The notes under the pieces were generated by a model. It did not search any database. It was not told the origin of the DNA and saw only the letters and a program-made list of their open reading frames with translations. The position numbers were made by a program, and so were the translations under genes. Below, piece after piece: positions 23,138 through 35,550 of a stretch of DNA of 64,000 bases (position 1 is its first letter; each line of letters begins with the position of its first letter). The stretch is from NCBI GenBank assembly GCA_024760905.1, contig CM045735.1, positions 8,304,661 through 8,368,660 on the forward strand, written 5' to 3'. The stretch is from Plotosus lineatus (taxonomy: Eukaryota; Chordata; Actinopteri; Siluriformes; Plotosidae).

Positions 23138-23846
23138 GCACGCACGCACGTGTCTTCTTCTTCTTCTTTTCCTTTCGGCTTTCCCTTCAGGGGACGCCAC
23201 AGCGAATCATCTGCTTCCATCTCACCCTATCCTTTCCATCTTCTTCTCTTACACCAACGACCTTCATGTCCTCCTTTACCACATCCATGAATCGTCTCTT
23301 TGGTCTTCCTCTAGGCCTTTTGCCTGGTAGTTCCAGCCTCAGCATCCTATTACCAATATACTCACTATCCCTCCTCTGTACATGTCCAAACCATCTCAAT
23401 CTAGCCTGTCTGACTTTGTCTCCAAAACGTCTTACATGTGCTGTCCCTCTGACGTGCTCATTCCTAATCCTATCCATCCTCGTTACTCCCAAAGAGAACC
23501 TCAACATTTTCATCTCTGCTACCTCCAGCTCTGCCTCCTGTCTTTCCCCAGGGCCACTGTTTCTAACCCATACAGCATCGTGGCCTCAACACCGCTTTGT
23601 ACACTTTTCCTTTCATTTTTGCCGATACCCTCCTATCACACATCACACCGGACACTTTTTCTCCAACCATTCCAGCCTGCCTGCACACGCTTCTTCACCT
23701 CTTTTCCACACTCTCCATTGCTCTGGATTGTTGAGCCTAAGTACTTAAAATCCTCCACCTTTCTTATCTCTGCTCCTGTAATCTCACCGTTCCTCTTTGG
23801 TCCTTGGCATTCATGCACATGTATTCTGTCTTACTGAGGCTAATCT

Positions 23847-24700
23847 TCATTCCCTCCTTTCCAGGGCATACCTCCACCTCTCTAGATTTTCCTGCACTTG
23901 TTCTCTGCTCTCACTACAGATTACAATGTCATCTGCAAACATCATAGTCCATGGGGAATCTTGTCTAACCTCGTCTGTCAGCCTGTCCATCACCATACCG
24001 AACAAGAAGGGGCTGAGAGCTGACCCTGATGCAGTCCCACCTCCACCTTGAACTCTTCTGTCACACCGACAGCACACCTTACCACTGTCTTACATCTCTC
24101 ATACATGTCCTGCACCACTCTAACATACTTCTCTGCCACTCCAGACTTCCTCATGCAATACCACAGTTCTTCTCTCGGCACCCTGTCATATGCTTTCTCC
24201 AGATCCACAAAGGCACAATGCAGCTCCGTCTGACCTTCTCTGTACTTCCATTAACATCCTCAAGGCAAACACTGCATCTGTGGTGCTCTTTTGGGCATGA
24301 AACCAAACTGTTGTTCACAAATGCTGACTTCTGCCCTTAGTCTAGCTTCCACTATTCTTTCCCATAACTTCATCGTATGGCTCATCAACTTTATCCCTCT
24401 GTAGTTGCCACAACTCTGCACGTCTCCCTTGTTCTTAAAAATGGGCACCAGCACACTTCTCCTCCATTCCTCTGGCATCCTCTCACTCTCTAAGACCTTG
24501 TTAAATGTTCTTGTCAGAAAATCTACTGCTACCTCTCCTAGACACTTCCATACCTCCACCGGTATGTCATCAGGACCAACTGCCTTTCCATTCTTCATCC
24601 TCTTCAATGCCCTCCTCACTTCATCCTTACTAATCTTTGCTACTTCCTGGTCCTCAACAGTCACCTCTTCTATTCTTTCTCTCTCTCTCATTTTCCTCAT
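23847..24700 (-). pseudogene. RTE-like reverse transcriptase of copy B, broken
   Basis: Frames at 24700-24260 ([56 protein letters not shown]), 24208-23990 (DLEKAYDRVPREELWYCMRK) and 24077-23847 (FADDIVICSESREQVQENLE) together cover fingers and palm. The FADD motif is intact. Shifts between the frames show it is inactive. Confidence 0.85.
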
Positions 24701-25685
24701 TCATCAGCTCTTCAAAGTACTCTTTCCATCTTCTCAGCACACTTCTGTCATCAGTCAATACATTTCCCTCTCTGTCCTTTATCAATCTAACTTGCTGCAC
24801 GTCCTTCCCATCTCTATTTCTCTGCTGTGCCAACCTGTATAATTCATTTTCTCCCTCCTTACTTTCCAGCCGAAAGCATACAACTCATCAAACGCGCTTC
24901 TGTTTGGCCTTTGACACTGCTACCTTTGCCTTACGCTGTGTCTCCCTGTACTCCTGTTTACTCTCTTCGGTTTTGTCAATGTCCCACTTCTTCTTAGCTA
25001 ATCTCTTCCTTTGTACACACTCCTGCACTTCCTCATTCCACCACCAAGTCTCCTTATCTACTTTCCTTCCAGATGACACACCAAGTATTCTCCTACCTGT
25101 CTCCTGATCACATTCGCTGTAGTTGTCCAGTCATCTGGAAGCACTTCCTGACCACCCAAAGCCTGTTTCAACTCCTCCTGAAGACAACCCGACACTCTTC
25201 CTTTTCAACTTCCACCACTTTGTCTTCTGCTCTGCCTTTGCCTTCTTCACCTTCCTCACCATAAGCATCATCCTGCACACCACCATCCTATGCTGTTTGG
25301 CAACACTCTCACCCGCTACTACTTTGCAGTCACTGACTTCCTTTAAATTACATCGCCTGCACAAGATGTAGTCTACCTGTGTGCTCCTACCTCCACTTTT
25401 ATAAGTCACCCTATGCTCCTCTCTCTTCTGGAAGAAAGTATTCACCACAGCCATTTCCATCCTTTTTGCAAAATCTACCAACATCTGTCCTTCATGCCTC
25501 CTGTCCTGGATACCAAACCTACCCATCACTTCCTCGTCCCTTTGTTTCCTGCACCAACATGTCCATTGAAGTCTGCCCCAATGACCACTCTTTCACCTCT
25601 GGGGGTACTCTGCATCACTTCATCTAACTCCCTCCAGAATCTCTCCTTCTCTTCTCGCTCACATCCTGTCTGTGGGGCATAAGCA

Positions 25686-26177
25686 CTAACAACATTGACC
25701 ATCACACCTTTTAATTTCTAACTTGAGACTCATTACTCTGTCTGACACTCTTTTCACTTCTAGAACATTCCTGGCAAACTCCTCCTTCAAGATGACTCCG
25801 ACTCCATTTCTCTTCCCATCCACACCGTGATAAAACAGCTTAAACCCTGCTCCTATGCTTCTAGCCTTGCGACCTTTCCACCTGGTCTCCTGAACACACA
25901 GTATGTCCACCTTCCTCCTCTGCATCATGTCAGCCAGCTCTCTACCTTTTCCTGTCATAGTTCCAATATTCAAAGTCCCTACTTTCAGTCCTAGACTCAT
26001 GCCTTTCCTCTTCTCTCTCTGGCAACGGACACGCCTCCGCCTCTCTCCTTCTTCGACGCCTTCACCAACAGTAGTCCAATTTCCATCAGCACCCTGTTGG
26101 TTGACGGCACTGATGGCGGTCGTTGTCAACCCGGGCCTCGACCGATCCGGTATGTCATTCTTTCTTGTGATTCGCAT
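25686..26177 (-). pseudogene. RTE-like endonuclease N-terminal part
   Basis: The 163-codon frame includes KVGTLNIGTMTGKGRELADM, RRKVDILCVQETRWKGRKAR and GVGVILKEEFARNVLEVKRV. NIGT and QETRWKG fit the first catalytic strands of an AP-type endonuclease, with E in QET as the expected metal ligand. It ends by a frameshift near 25700; the rest of the domain follows at 25131-25529 in another frame. Confidence 0.82.
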
Positions 26178-26315
26178 AGTTTATTTGGCATTTGTTTTAC
26201 GCCGGATGCCCTTCCTGACGCAACCCTCTGCATTTATCCGGGCTTGGGACCGGCGTGAGGGAGAGACACTGGTTTGTGCCCCCCCCTCACGGCTGCATTG
26301 CACGCACGCACGTGT

Positions 26316-27629
26316 GTGTGTGTCTAAATCTTAATACACGGTTAAATGGGATTGGGATTTGGATTTGGGGGAAAACGGGTAATTTGTACCTGGAATCACA
26401 TTAACGCCACTGCAGTTCATTATAAGTGTGTTTTTCATACTGCTTCAGTGATTACAGCCTTGTGGTCACATGATCTCAAATGGCTGAGGGAGTCTATTGA
26501 TAAACTGTCAACTCTGGTAGTCGCTTTTACTGTGGGGAGACATAAAGAGAGAGTGAAGGAGAGATCGGGGCGTGAATCACCAATCAAAGTATATTAGCAT
26601 GAGTAACATAGCATCAAAATGCAATGTGTGTGTGTGTGTGTATGTGTGTGTGTGTGTGTGAATCAGAATGAGGCACTTCAACCCAATTAAACATTCTCTA
26701 TGATTGCCAGAAATGACTGAAATGATGCATCCACAAGCGCAGCATGACAGGAAGCGTGGGGTTTAGTTCGAAATGATGGATGGCTCCTCCTGTCATGGAA
26801 TACCTGTGGGGGTAGCTCTAGGAAACTAACTGGAAAACGAGTGCAGGGTTTATCACAAGAACCTTTCGGGTTTTTTTTTTTTTTTTTTTTTTTGCTGCAC
26901 AGGAGCGTCACAGCCAATACTGAATATATTTTAAAAATGACAACAAAAAAGCTGTGCACTTCAGATAGCTGAAAGGTCATAGAATTGTCTGCATCGATTG
27001 TGTTTATACTTTTAGTTAAATATCAGTTTTGTTTCGAAAGGACATAACAGGCCAAGATTAAAAATAAGAGGAAGAAATATCCACCCGGCCAGTAAAATGG
27101 CAGAATGATGGGAAGTTCAATAATTCAATGATCTTACCAGACAAATGCTTAAGAGAATCGTCACCACAGACTGTGGTCAGACAAATTCTATGACTGGAGT
27201 GCCACTCAATACTAATCCACCCCACCACCACCACCACCACCACCACCACCCCACTCCAGTAGTGTTTGACCATTCTTCCATGAGTAACAGTGTGTCTGAG
27301 CTGTAGGACTGAAATGGGACATGTTGAACTTCACTGGAAAACCAAGTATAAAGGCTGAGATTCAGGACCTGTAACTATGAATCATGGTGCAGATCTTCTT
27401 CCCTGAAGCCATGTTTCTACACTTGCACAGAATAGTCACCCATCCAGCTTTGAGTTTTTACCAGAAGCAGCATGAGTACATGGGACGATAAAGGATGAAG
27501 GGAAAATGAAGAGGAATCAGGGATTTGGATGTAGGGTAACACCTTTTTGAGAACCTAAATCCTTTTATTTATTTACTTTTTTAGAGGTTGTTCATACTTA
27601 TTTCGCATGAAAGGAAGCAATGGAGCGTA
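26316..27629. other. Intergenic with simple repeats
   Basis: The stretch holds a (TG)n tract at about 26622-26660, a T-run near 26869-26894 and an (ACC)n tract at 27221-27251. No gene is supported. Confidence 0.5.
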
Positions 27630-27780
27630 AATGGTGGCGGAGGTTCAGTGGTTCAGGCTTTGGGTTACTCAGCAGAAGGTCAGGAGTTGAAACGCCAACA
27701 AGAGCCAAGGTCCCTAACCCTGTTTGTTTCACAGGCTCCTCCTCCTCCTGAACTCAGACCTCAAATGAACAACCTGACCA
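27630..27780 (+). mobile_element. Possible tRNA-like SINE remnant
   Basis: GGTTCAGTGGTTCAGGCTTT followed by GGGTTACTCAGCAGAAGGTC and AGGAGTTGAAACGCC looks like a decayed tRNA-derived head, and CAAGGTCCCTAACCC follows as in common fish SINEs. It is too decayed for a firm call. Confidence 0.4.
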
Positions 27781-28750
27781 AAAATAATATTTCAAGCTTT
27801 CTAGGTAGGATGTCCCAGTATGATTGAAAACAAAAAACAAAAAAAAACTCACAATCGGGATGTTTATGTGCTTTGGCTTTCCATCTATCTTTGTCTGACA
27901 TTTGGGACCAAGTATACGGCCAAGTGGTTCACCTATTACACGGGGCATATTACAACAATCTGGGAAATGGAATTAAAACAATTTCACTGTGCTGCAATGT
28001 ATACACAACAAATGAAGGCTGCAACACACTGTAGAAACCACTAAATCCTCTAATCACAGGTCTCAAACTCGAGGCCTGCAGGCCAAATCCCATCCGCTAG
28101 TTCATTCTATGTGTCCCACATGAGCTTTCAAAGATTATGATTATTGTATATTCTTTACATCCTATAATCTTCGTTTCTCTCGGTGGCAGAAGCCTATTTA
28201 AAGTAAATATTTAGTCATTCACGACTCAAGAAATACAGGAGCGAGCTTGTTGCTGTTAAGCATTATCAGAAAACGCAAATTACTAAAGGAAAAGCAGACA
28301 ACGTGCATCCTGAAGGACATTCTAATGATTTACTGATTATTTTTTATTTATTTATTTTCTGTACTTTAGTTTTATACCAAACTCCACATGTGTATGAGTA
28401 ACTCACTAATCAATATTTCAATTTCAGGAAAAATGAAGAGAAAGGCAGCGAGACCTTTTCTTGTGATCATCAAGAAATTCAAAAGATGTAATTTCCTGTT
28501 GATCATGTGATCTTCGTACAGGTGAATGAATCCTGTGGACATTTCGCGTACCGTAACAGGTTTTAAATGAGTTCACACATCAATCCCAAAAGAGGGTTTT
28601 CCTATGTTCAACTTTAATTTGCATTTATTATATTACTGGAGATATTTCAAATGATGGATCGAGACATTCAGATCGGTAAAATTCAGCTTTTTAAATCTAC
28701 CGCTAGATTTGTTTTATAGTGTTTTGTTAATTATCTGAGTTGAGCGTATA
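27781..28750. other. Intergenic; possible hAT end near 28057
   Basis: CTCAAACTCGAGGCCTGCAG with GGCCAAATCC (28067-28088) resembles the terminal region of hAT-derived repeats; no matching second end was found. The rest is unremarkable. Confidence 0.35.
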
Positions 28751-29629
28751 CAGTCGGACCCCTTCTTATGAAATTTATCTGTTCCAGCACCTTTTTCGTA
28801 GCCTGGAGTTTTCGTAAGTAGAGGCGCATTTTACATGTAAAACACGTGATTTGTTCCAAGGCTCCCAAGACTACCCCATAAACCCATTAAAAATGATAAA
28901 AATACACCAATTTTATATGAAATATGCATTAAAAGAAAATTATTTATTAAACCATTTAAACATATTATTAACATATTAAACCATTTTATTATTAAACATT
29001 TTTTATTAATCAATTTTTTTAATTCACCAAGCTAAACATTATTAAACATTTGTGACGTGCTCCGCCAAGTGCGGAAGGTGTCGTGGCTGACACCGGAGCT
29101 TTTGGGGCGGAACGCGGTTTGTCCGTACTTCCGATCTGTCAAGCAGGCAAGTGCGCTTTGAACACTTATTCATTAATCAACATTCACTCGTTTGCTTGAG
29201 GGCTCGTAGGTCTGGATGAGTCACATTTTGCCCACATTCGGCGGAGTGCACCACATTTATTCAACATTTACTGAATTAAACAACGAAATATTAGCAGCAA
29301 CGAGCACTCTAAAAAAAAAAAACAAAATAAAAAAACACTCTCGAAACTCACGAACTAACAGTACAGATCTCCTTTATGCGTGTGACAAACACCCTTTATA
29401 GGTACAGTACTATGGAGATTCAGCTCCCTCCTGGCCAATGGGAGGCCAGCGGTGCGGGATGTTGGGAGACAGCCAATGAGAGAGCAACTTGCGCATTGTT
29501 TTAATTGCGCGTTTGGTGCTTTTCTTAAGAAGAACTTGTTTTGTATACAGAGGGCAAAAATTTAGGAAAATGTTTTTCATCATCTGGATTTTTTGTATTC
29601 AGGGGTTTTCGTAAGAAGGGGGCCGACTG
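28751..29629 (+). mobile_element. CAGTCGGCC-ended DNA element, short copy
   Basis: It begins CAGTCGGACCCCTTCTTATG and ends AAGAAGGGGGCCGACTG, flanked by TA (28749-28750, 29630-29631). It is 879 bp and shares its sequence order with 4372-5455, but has a single copy of the internal block at about 29095-29222. It is non-coding. Confidence 0.85.
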
Positions 29630-29744
29630 TAGTTTGGAACAAGAGGTTTTCAACGGTGTGATCACACAGCACTGATCCTGATTTATCAGATATCATTGTA
29701 GTGTTGGTGCGATATTTCAGCCAATTTTATTGACATTTGCTCCT

Positions 29745-30066
29745 GTAAGGTGCTGGATTACTCATCCCAAGGTCGGAGGTTCAAGCCCCACTATCAACAG
29801 GTTATCACTGATGTCCTCCCAGCACAGCTAACTGAGTCATCAAAGGCAGGCTGTGTCTCTCACTGTCTGTAGGTGTGAGGTTCATGTAAAAGAACCATTG
29901 CTGACTGTCATTAAAAGTAACTGCATAGCCATGAGCATGTTTCTGAACTATGATGGCCTGGTGGGCTGTTCAGGGTGTACTCTGCCTTCGCCCAGAGTCG
30001 GCCGAGATGGTCCGCAGCCTCCCCGTGACCCCAATTAGGATCAAGCGGTTCAGAAATTGAATGAAT
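29745..30066 (+). mobile_element. tRNA-derived SINE, family 1
   Basis: The copy has B box GGTTCAAGCCCC, then AACTGAGTCATCAAAGGC, AGAACCATTGCTGACTGTC and the L2-like tail CCCAATTAGGATCAAGCGGT. It is almost full length; the start of the tRNA head is eroded. Confidence 0.82.
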
Positions 30067-30592
30067 GCGTCAGTGTTCTCAAATCAATACCAATTATGAT
30101 TCTGATATTATTTATGACATTTGATCGGACTTTGTTCCGACGAATTCCGATATTGTTCCGTCATGTCTCTGATATTTATATGTAGTGTCTGCAAATTTCC
30201 CAGAAACTTTACCAGAATGTCTCCTGATGTTGCTGCCATTTTTTTTCTCCCAAATTTTATACCAACATTTATACGATCACTATCGACGTGTAACGATGTT
30301 ATGCCGATGTTTTCGTGTTTCATGAATTCATTCCGAATATAACAAGACACCAAATTTTTCAGCACTAAAAATACTTCACACTTCTCGAATGTTTTCCTTG
30401 GAATTCTACAATATCCTCAAATATATGTTGATGTTTTCCGATAAGTGCTGATGTCCTCCGATTTCCTTCAGTGTAACATTTGAATATGATTGTGGTGTTA
30501 ACCTTTATTTCTAACTATCATCGCTTTAAAAAAAAAAAAATAAATAAATATGGGCTTCACTGACATTATTCCCAAATAATATATTATTTTTC
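30067..30592. other. Intergenic; unclassified repeat-like segment
   Basis: The block at about 30388-30465 (TTCCTTGGAATTCTACAATA, GATGTTTTCCGAT) is partly similar to 59660-59745. The two may share an unclassified old repeat. No coding content. Confidence 0.35.
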
Positions 30593-30953
30593 CAGAGATG
30601 AAAATGTTGAGGTTCTCTTTGGGAGTAACGAGGATGGATAGGATCAGGAACGAGTTCATCAGAGGGACAGCACATGTGAGATGTTTTGGAGACAAAGTCA
30701 GAGAGGCGAGATTGAGATGGTTTGGACATGTACAGAGGAGGGATAGTGAGTATATTGGTAGTAGGATGCTGAGGTTGGAACTACCAGGCAGAAGGTCTAG
30801 ACGAAGACCAAAGAGGAGATTTATGGATGTGGTGAAGGAGGACATGAAGTAGTTGGTGCAAGACAAGAAGATGCAGAGGATAGGGTGAGATGGAGGCAGA
30901 TGCTTCCCCTGAAGGGAACAGCCGAAAGGAAAAGGAGAAGAAAGAAGAAACGT
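30593..30953 (+). mobile_element. RTE-like LINE, copy C, 3' fragment
   Basis: Only the last 360 bp remain: EMKMLRFSLGVTRMDRIRNE, DKVREARLRWFGHVQRRDSE and RPKRRFMDVVKEDMK, followed by the CAGCCGAAAGGAAAAGGAG tail. It is 5'-truncated, as is usual for LINE copies. Confidence 0.85.
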
Positions 30954-32017
30954 ATTAATATTATTTCCTCAGTTTATTCTGTGGAACATTCTGTTCAACT
31001 GCTATAACCACTTGTGATGAAGGTTCAACCAAGAAATTAAGACTTGAGGAGAAACATAATGAGATCCACCCCCTACATCATCTTGTTTAGCGAATGGGAA
31101 GTGTGTGGCCGAGCATGTGACACATCCACGGGTGAGATATGATTTACGTGATAAGTGATTATATGTCTATGTGATAATATCTCACCATGGTAGCACTCGT
31201 TGGCTTGGTCTTTTGCTTCAGCTGCTCCATCGGTCACGTCAGTAGACGTTCATGTCGATGCTTCTCACCTGAGTTTGTTACTACAGACCCTCTCTGCTGA
31301 TGATCTCCTGCTGGCTCATGCTTTTATTTTCCCGTGCCAACTGTTCTTCGTTATCCATTCTCTTTCTCCTTCTCTTCTCCCCCCCCCCCTCCTTTTCCCT
31401 TCCTTCCCCTGAATCACTGTTACACCACAGGCTGCTCTATTCCAGCGCTCATTAAGTATTCACGGATGCTTTGAATGGCTTGACAGCACCTGTAGCTACA
31501 ATGATGAATTAGATATGAATATTCAAAGTGTAACCCTGCCACTATCTAATGACCCCAATGTCAGTTATTAAAATATTGATGACCCCCAAGTAAGCTGAGC
31601 TGCACTTTCAGAGCAGCACGAGATCCCCTGCTGCACAACACGCTCGCATAAAATCAGCGAGTTTAAACACAGCCACGATCAATATCAGCACAGACTGCAG
31701 CACGGACTCCTTTATCTTGAAAGGCTTTTCACAAATGTCTTCTCTCCTTTGCTGCTCTTATGTTTTGCTTTTTTTTTTTGGTGGAGAGTTTTTACGCAAA
31801 ATTACATCGTGAAATTAAATAATATTTGTTGTCCGGACAGGTTCGCACGCATTGCTGAGGCCTCAGTTTCCTTTGCTGCTGTGTATTTTTTTTTTTTTTT
31901 TTTTTTTTTAAGCTTGGGGTCCAAACAAAATAGATACCCCACCCCCCACCCCCTTTTAAAAATTTGTGTCCACATTAACTGAACCAAACTTTCTGGGGTC
32001 AGAAATGACGGTCACTT
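30954..32017. other. Intergenic, no clear element
   Basis: Apart from C- and T-runs (31381-31390, 31888-31909), nothing was recognised. Confidence 0.45.
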
Positions 32018-32320
32018 ACTCACTCATTTTTCAGACTGCTTACTCCTACTTGGGCCGCGGGGAGGGTGGAACCTATCTCGGCTGACACCAGGACAAGGTG
32101 CGGTACAGCGCACTAGAGGTGAACAGCTCACTGGACCATCATATAGCCAATACGGCCACAATTAATCACACTCGTACCCATAACTAGGGGCAATTTGGAA
32201 CAGCCTAATTTGTATGTTTAGGGACTGTGGGAGGACACCCGAGCATCCGAAGGACACTCACAGGACCCTCTTGCTTTGAGGCAAATGTGCCAATCGCTAT
32301 CCACCGTAGCTATACTCCAT
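32018..32320 (-). mobile_element. SINE family 3 (L2-like tail), reversed
   Basis: The minus strand shows a decayed tRNA-like head (GATAGCGATTGGCACATTTG, CCTCAAAGC) and a tail with the L2-like stretch CAGCCGAGATAGG-type sequence (plus strand ACCTATCTCGGCTGACACC). Its order matches the better copy at 44385. Confidence 0.6.
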
Positions 32321-32360
32321 GGAAACAGAAACAAAAAGCATACTTGTAGTTGTATAGTTT

Positions 32361-32694
32361 ATTCATTCATTTTCTGTAGCCGCTTAATGCTAATTAGGGT
32401 CGCAGGGAGGCTGGCGCCCATACCAGCCGACTCCGGGCGAGGGCAGAGTATACCCTGGACTGCTCACCAGGCCATCGCAGGGCGGAAACACGCTGACGGC
32501 AGTGCAGCTACTCTTATCGAAAGTAAGCAATAGATAGATAGTGAGAAACATGGCCGGCATTCGATAACCCAGTTATCTGCACTGGCGGGATGGGGGGGCG
32601 GCGGCGGCGGCAGTGACAACCGGATGAGGGTGGGGCTTGAACCCCCAACCTTAGGATCAGTGATCCAACACCTTTACCACCAGGCCACCACTGC
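32361..32694 (-). mobile_element. tRNA-derived SINE, family 1, reversed
   Basis: The reversed copy begins CATTCATTTTCTGTAGCCGC (tail) and ends CACCAGGCCACCACTGCC (head), with a reversed B box GGGGCTTGAACCCCC. Flanks TGTATAGTTTATT and TGTACAGTTTATT (13 bp, one mismatch) look like a target duplication. Confidence 0.85.
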
Positions 32695-32871
32695 CTTGTA
32701 CAGTTTATTTATTTATTTTGCTAAATTGAACCTGCAAGCAGGAACCTAGACGCTGTGTAACGGGCTCTCTTTGAGTTATAGTATATACGACATGGAAACA
32801 TAATGAAAAGTGCTGTTATATCTACAACAGAGGCAGCTCTGGTGAGTATATACAGTATTGCAGGGAAACCT

Positions 32872-32995
32872 TCATTCGTTCATTTTCTGAACTGCGTAAT
32901 CCTAATTGAGGTCACAGGGAGGCTGGTGCCCATCTCGGCCAATTCCGGGCCAGGGCAGAACACCGCGGCGAGCACGCCAGGACATCGCAGTACAC
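32872..32995 (-). mobile_element. L2-like SINE tail fragment
   Basis: CATTCATTTTCTGAACTGCG, TCCTAATTGAGGTCACAGGG and GGGCCAGGGCAGAACACC are the shared SINE/L2 tail in reverse; the head is absent. Confidence 0.6.
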
Positions 32996-33172
32996 GGAAA
33001 CATGAAACAAAAACTAAACCAAAAATAAATTTTCTGTTTTATTTGAAATGGTGATCGTAATGATGCTGCTTGCTCCGAGTGATCATAGTTCAGGTGTTAT
33101 CCATTCTGGATAATAATTTTTAATTTCCTGAACGGACCAATCAGATCGCACCATTCCTATGGAGTACATGTG

Positions 33173-33216
<44 letters not shown>

Positions 33217-35192
33217 GTGGTAGAAATATTCCGCTATATGTGAGTAAGATCTGTGTCTGCAAGCGAACAATCACCCATGAGGTAATGTGTTAATGCTTTT
33301 TTTTTTCTCCCTCTCTGGCCCTGAGGAACAGCTGGCTACAATTTTCAGTCATCCATTGCTGCTCCGATGGGGAGAATGGCCTGCTCCCCTCCTGTGCCCT
33401 ATTTTCTGGGGCTTGTCATTATTACCTGCTTGACTCGTGCTATTGTAGCACAACTCTGGTCTGGTCAGTGGGCCATAACATTTTGCTCTAACAAAATAAA
33501 CAAATAAATAAATAAACAAACGGGAAGGAGAGACTAGACAGCGTATTGATGAACTGCGGCAGGAGGGCTGAGAAGCCCTGAACTCCGATCTCACTCGAGG
33601 GCAAATACCTAATTTACTTTATTTGTGTGCTTTCAATACACACTTATTTTCTTAATTTTCATTCGTGGGAGCCAATTTATCAGCTTTGTTTTCCTGATTT
33701 TAAATGCAGTCAGCTCTCGCTCTGTGCTCTGGTGCTCTGATGGAAAGGGTCATGCTGTGCATTAACACTCTGGCTGAGGCCTGTGTGGGAATGAGTGGTG
33801 TGAGAATCTGAGGGGTTTATTTATTTATTTTTTTATTTTTTATACTTATCAACACGTTTGATTGCTCCATGGTCCCATGTGGGCCACTTTAAAGCTCGCT
33901 GTTCTCCATCCCCATTTACACATTTACATGCATGGCCAGGCTTTCCTTATATCACCCACTCACATATTTGCTGAACCGCTTCATCCTATTAAGATAATGA
34001 AGAAGACGAGCCCATCTCAGCCAACACGTGGTGAAATCGGGGTACACCCTGAACAGCTTGATTGAATCGTGGCAGCGTGAAATCTTTCTCGATGTATGTG
34101 ATTTATCAGAATTTCAATCCAAGCAGGGTTGCATTGGGATGACCTAGTTAGCATTATAATATAAGTTAGCATAATAGCATGGTCATCTCATAGTTTCTGG
34201 ATTTAAATCTTATGGATCATTGCTGCTTGCATGCGCTTCTGGGTTTCCTCCAAGTGCTCAGGTTTCTTCTGGTAGTCCAAACATATTACATATTAGGTCA
34301 ACTGGCTTTTCTGTACAGTATTCCCTATAGAGCTGAAGTGTGATTGGCTGGTTGTCTGTCTGTCTTAGCCATGTGATAGAGAGGTGACCTGTTCAGGGTG
34401 TACCCCGGGGTCTCTCCCAGTAACACAGGGACTGACTCCACCTTCTAAGCCTGTAAGTGATATAAGCCTTTAAGTCTATAGATCTATCAGTGATATGACT
34501 GGATGGGTGGATGAACCCAAGCAATCACAGGCAAGATAAGATCTTCACTTCAGCACCAATTTCACTGTAACAGCTCCCAATTTCTTCTGAGGTCACTCAG
34601 GCTGCCCGCCTTTGTTTGCGATTAATAGTTTGATTCCCACCCACATACCATACGTATTACCGCGATATCACTGCTGTCATTATTCATTATAACTGGATTC
34701 ATCATTAAGATTCATAGCGTGCTCCGCTCCACCGTTTCATTAGTCACTTGCTGTAAGATCATTTGGACTACTGGGGGGAAATCTTTCTAGACCTGCTCTT
34801 GAACATGAAGTGTTTGGGGTAAGTGAGAATTAAAGACAATTTAACCCTTTCAGGCCCGATTTTTTGCGCAGTTAAAAATTATCACTAGTTTTTCCTAATC
34901 AAAAAGGCCTAAGGAAACACCCTGAACACATTTCTTTCAACAAAATTATAACAATAATAATAACTTAACAATAACATAATATATAATAACACTCACAAAT
35001 TCATGAACAACACAATCCTGCACACTCAAGCCTGTCTCACACTTGACTGAGGCACGTGGGATCAAGCTGTCTTGCGTCAGGTGACTCCACAACAAGTATA
35101 GAAAGTGTCTATTAGTTACTAGTATTTTTGGAAAGAGAACCATATAGTCCTGCTGGGTGTTAAAGGGTTAAGTCTTACACAATCATAGATCA
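32996..35192. other. Intergenic with a long T-run
   Basis: A run of about 38 T lies at 33176-33213. A decayed L2-like tail is hinted at near 34385-34440 (TGACCTGTTCAGGGTGTACC). No gene was recognised. Confidence 0.45.
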
Positions 35193-35275
35193 GCAGTGGT
35201 GGCCTGGTGGTAAAGGGCACTGGGTCGCTGATCCTAAGGTTGGGGGTTCGAGTCCCAGTTAAGCTCTATGATGCC
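35193..35275 (+). mobile_element. tRNA-like SINE head
   Basis: AGTGGTGGCCTGGTGGTAAA, then GATCCTAAGGTTGGGGGTTC and GAGTCCC, is the family 1 head with a good B box (GGTTCGAGTCCC), but a different body follows. It may be a chimeric or different SINE. Confidence 0.65.
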
Positions 35276-35550
35276 ACTCAAACGCCGGGTAAGTTCCAGA
35301 AAAAGGGAATGATGTTGGATGTCTCTCCTGAAGAAACGACAGTTTCCTCTGAAGAGGAATAATCATCTGAACTGTTGTAAAGCACAGTGGTATTAAAGTC
35401 TTTTTCAATTATTATTTTAGTACAGTACCTAAGTTAATGTTTAGAATGTTTGTGTGAGATTTTATGTACTGTGGTGCTGCATGTTTATCCATTTGTTTTG
35501 TTATGGTCTGTGTTTTTAAGGGACTTTGATTTTGGTGGCTGTGGCTCCGG

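Larger units (their letters stand above)
23154..26299 (-). mobile_element. RTE-like LINE, copy B, near full length
   Basis: This 3.15-kb copy is on the minus strand, flanked by the 16-mer GCACGCACGCACGTGT at 23138-23153 and 26300-26315. From 5' to 3' it has a leader, an endonuclease (LKVGTLNIGTMTGKGRELAD, DILCVQETRWKG), a linker (ETWWWNEEVQECVQRKRLAK), reverse transcriptase (GPDDIPVEVWKCLGEVAVDF, FADDIVICSESRE) and a C-terminal region (RGRPKRRFMDVVKEDMK). It ends in AAGAAGAAGA. Several frameshifts are visible. The protein resembles the RTE/BovB-type elements often mis-annotated as craniofacial development protein 2. Confidence 0.88.

Noticed and set aside
22904..25627. Plus-strand frames rich in S, T and P opposite RTE-like copy B
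   Set aside because: These are antisense shadows of the LINE coding strand.
23154..26299. Host gene similar to craniofacial development protein 2
   Set aside because: The match is to the endonuclease of an RTE-type LINE; the copy also has reverse transcriptase, a 3' tail and target duplications.
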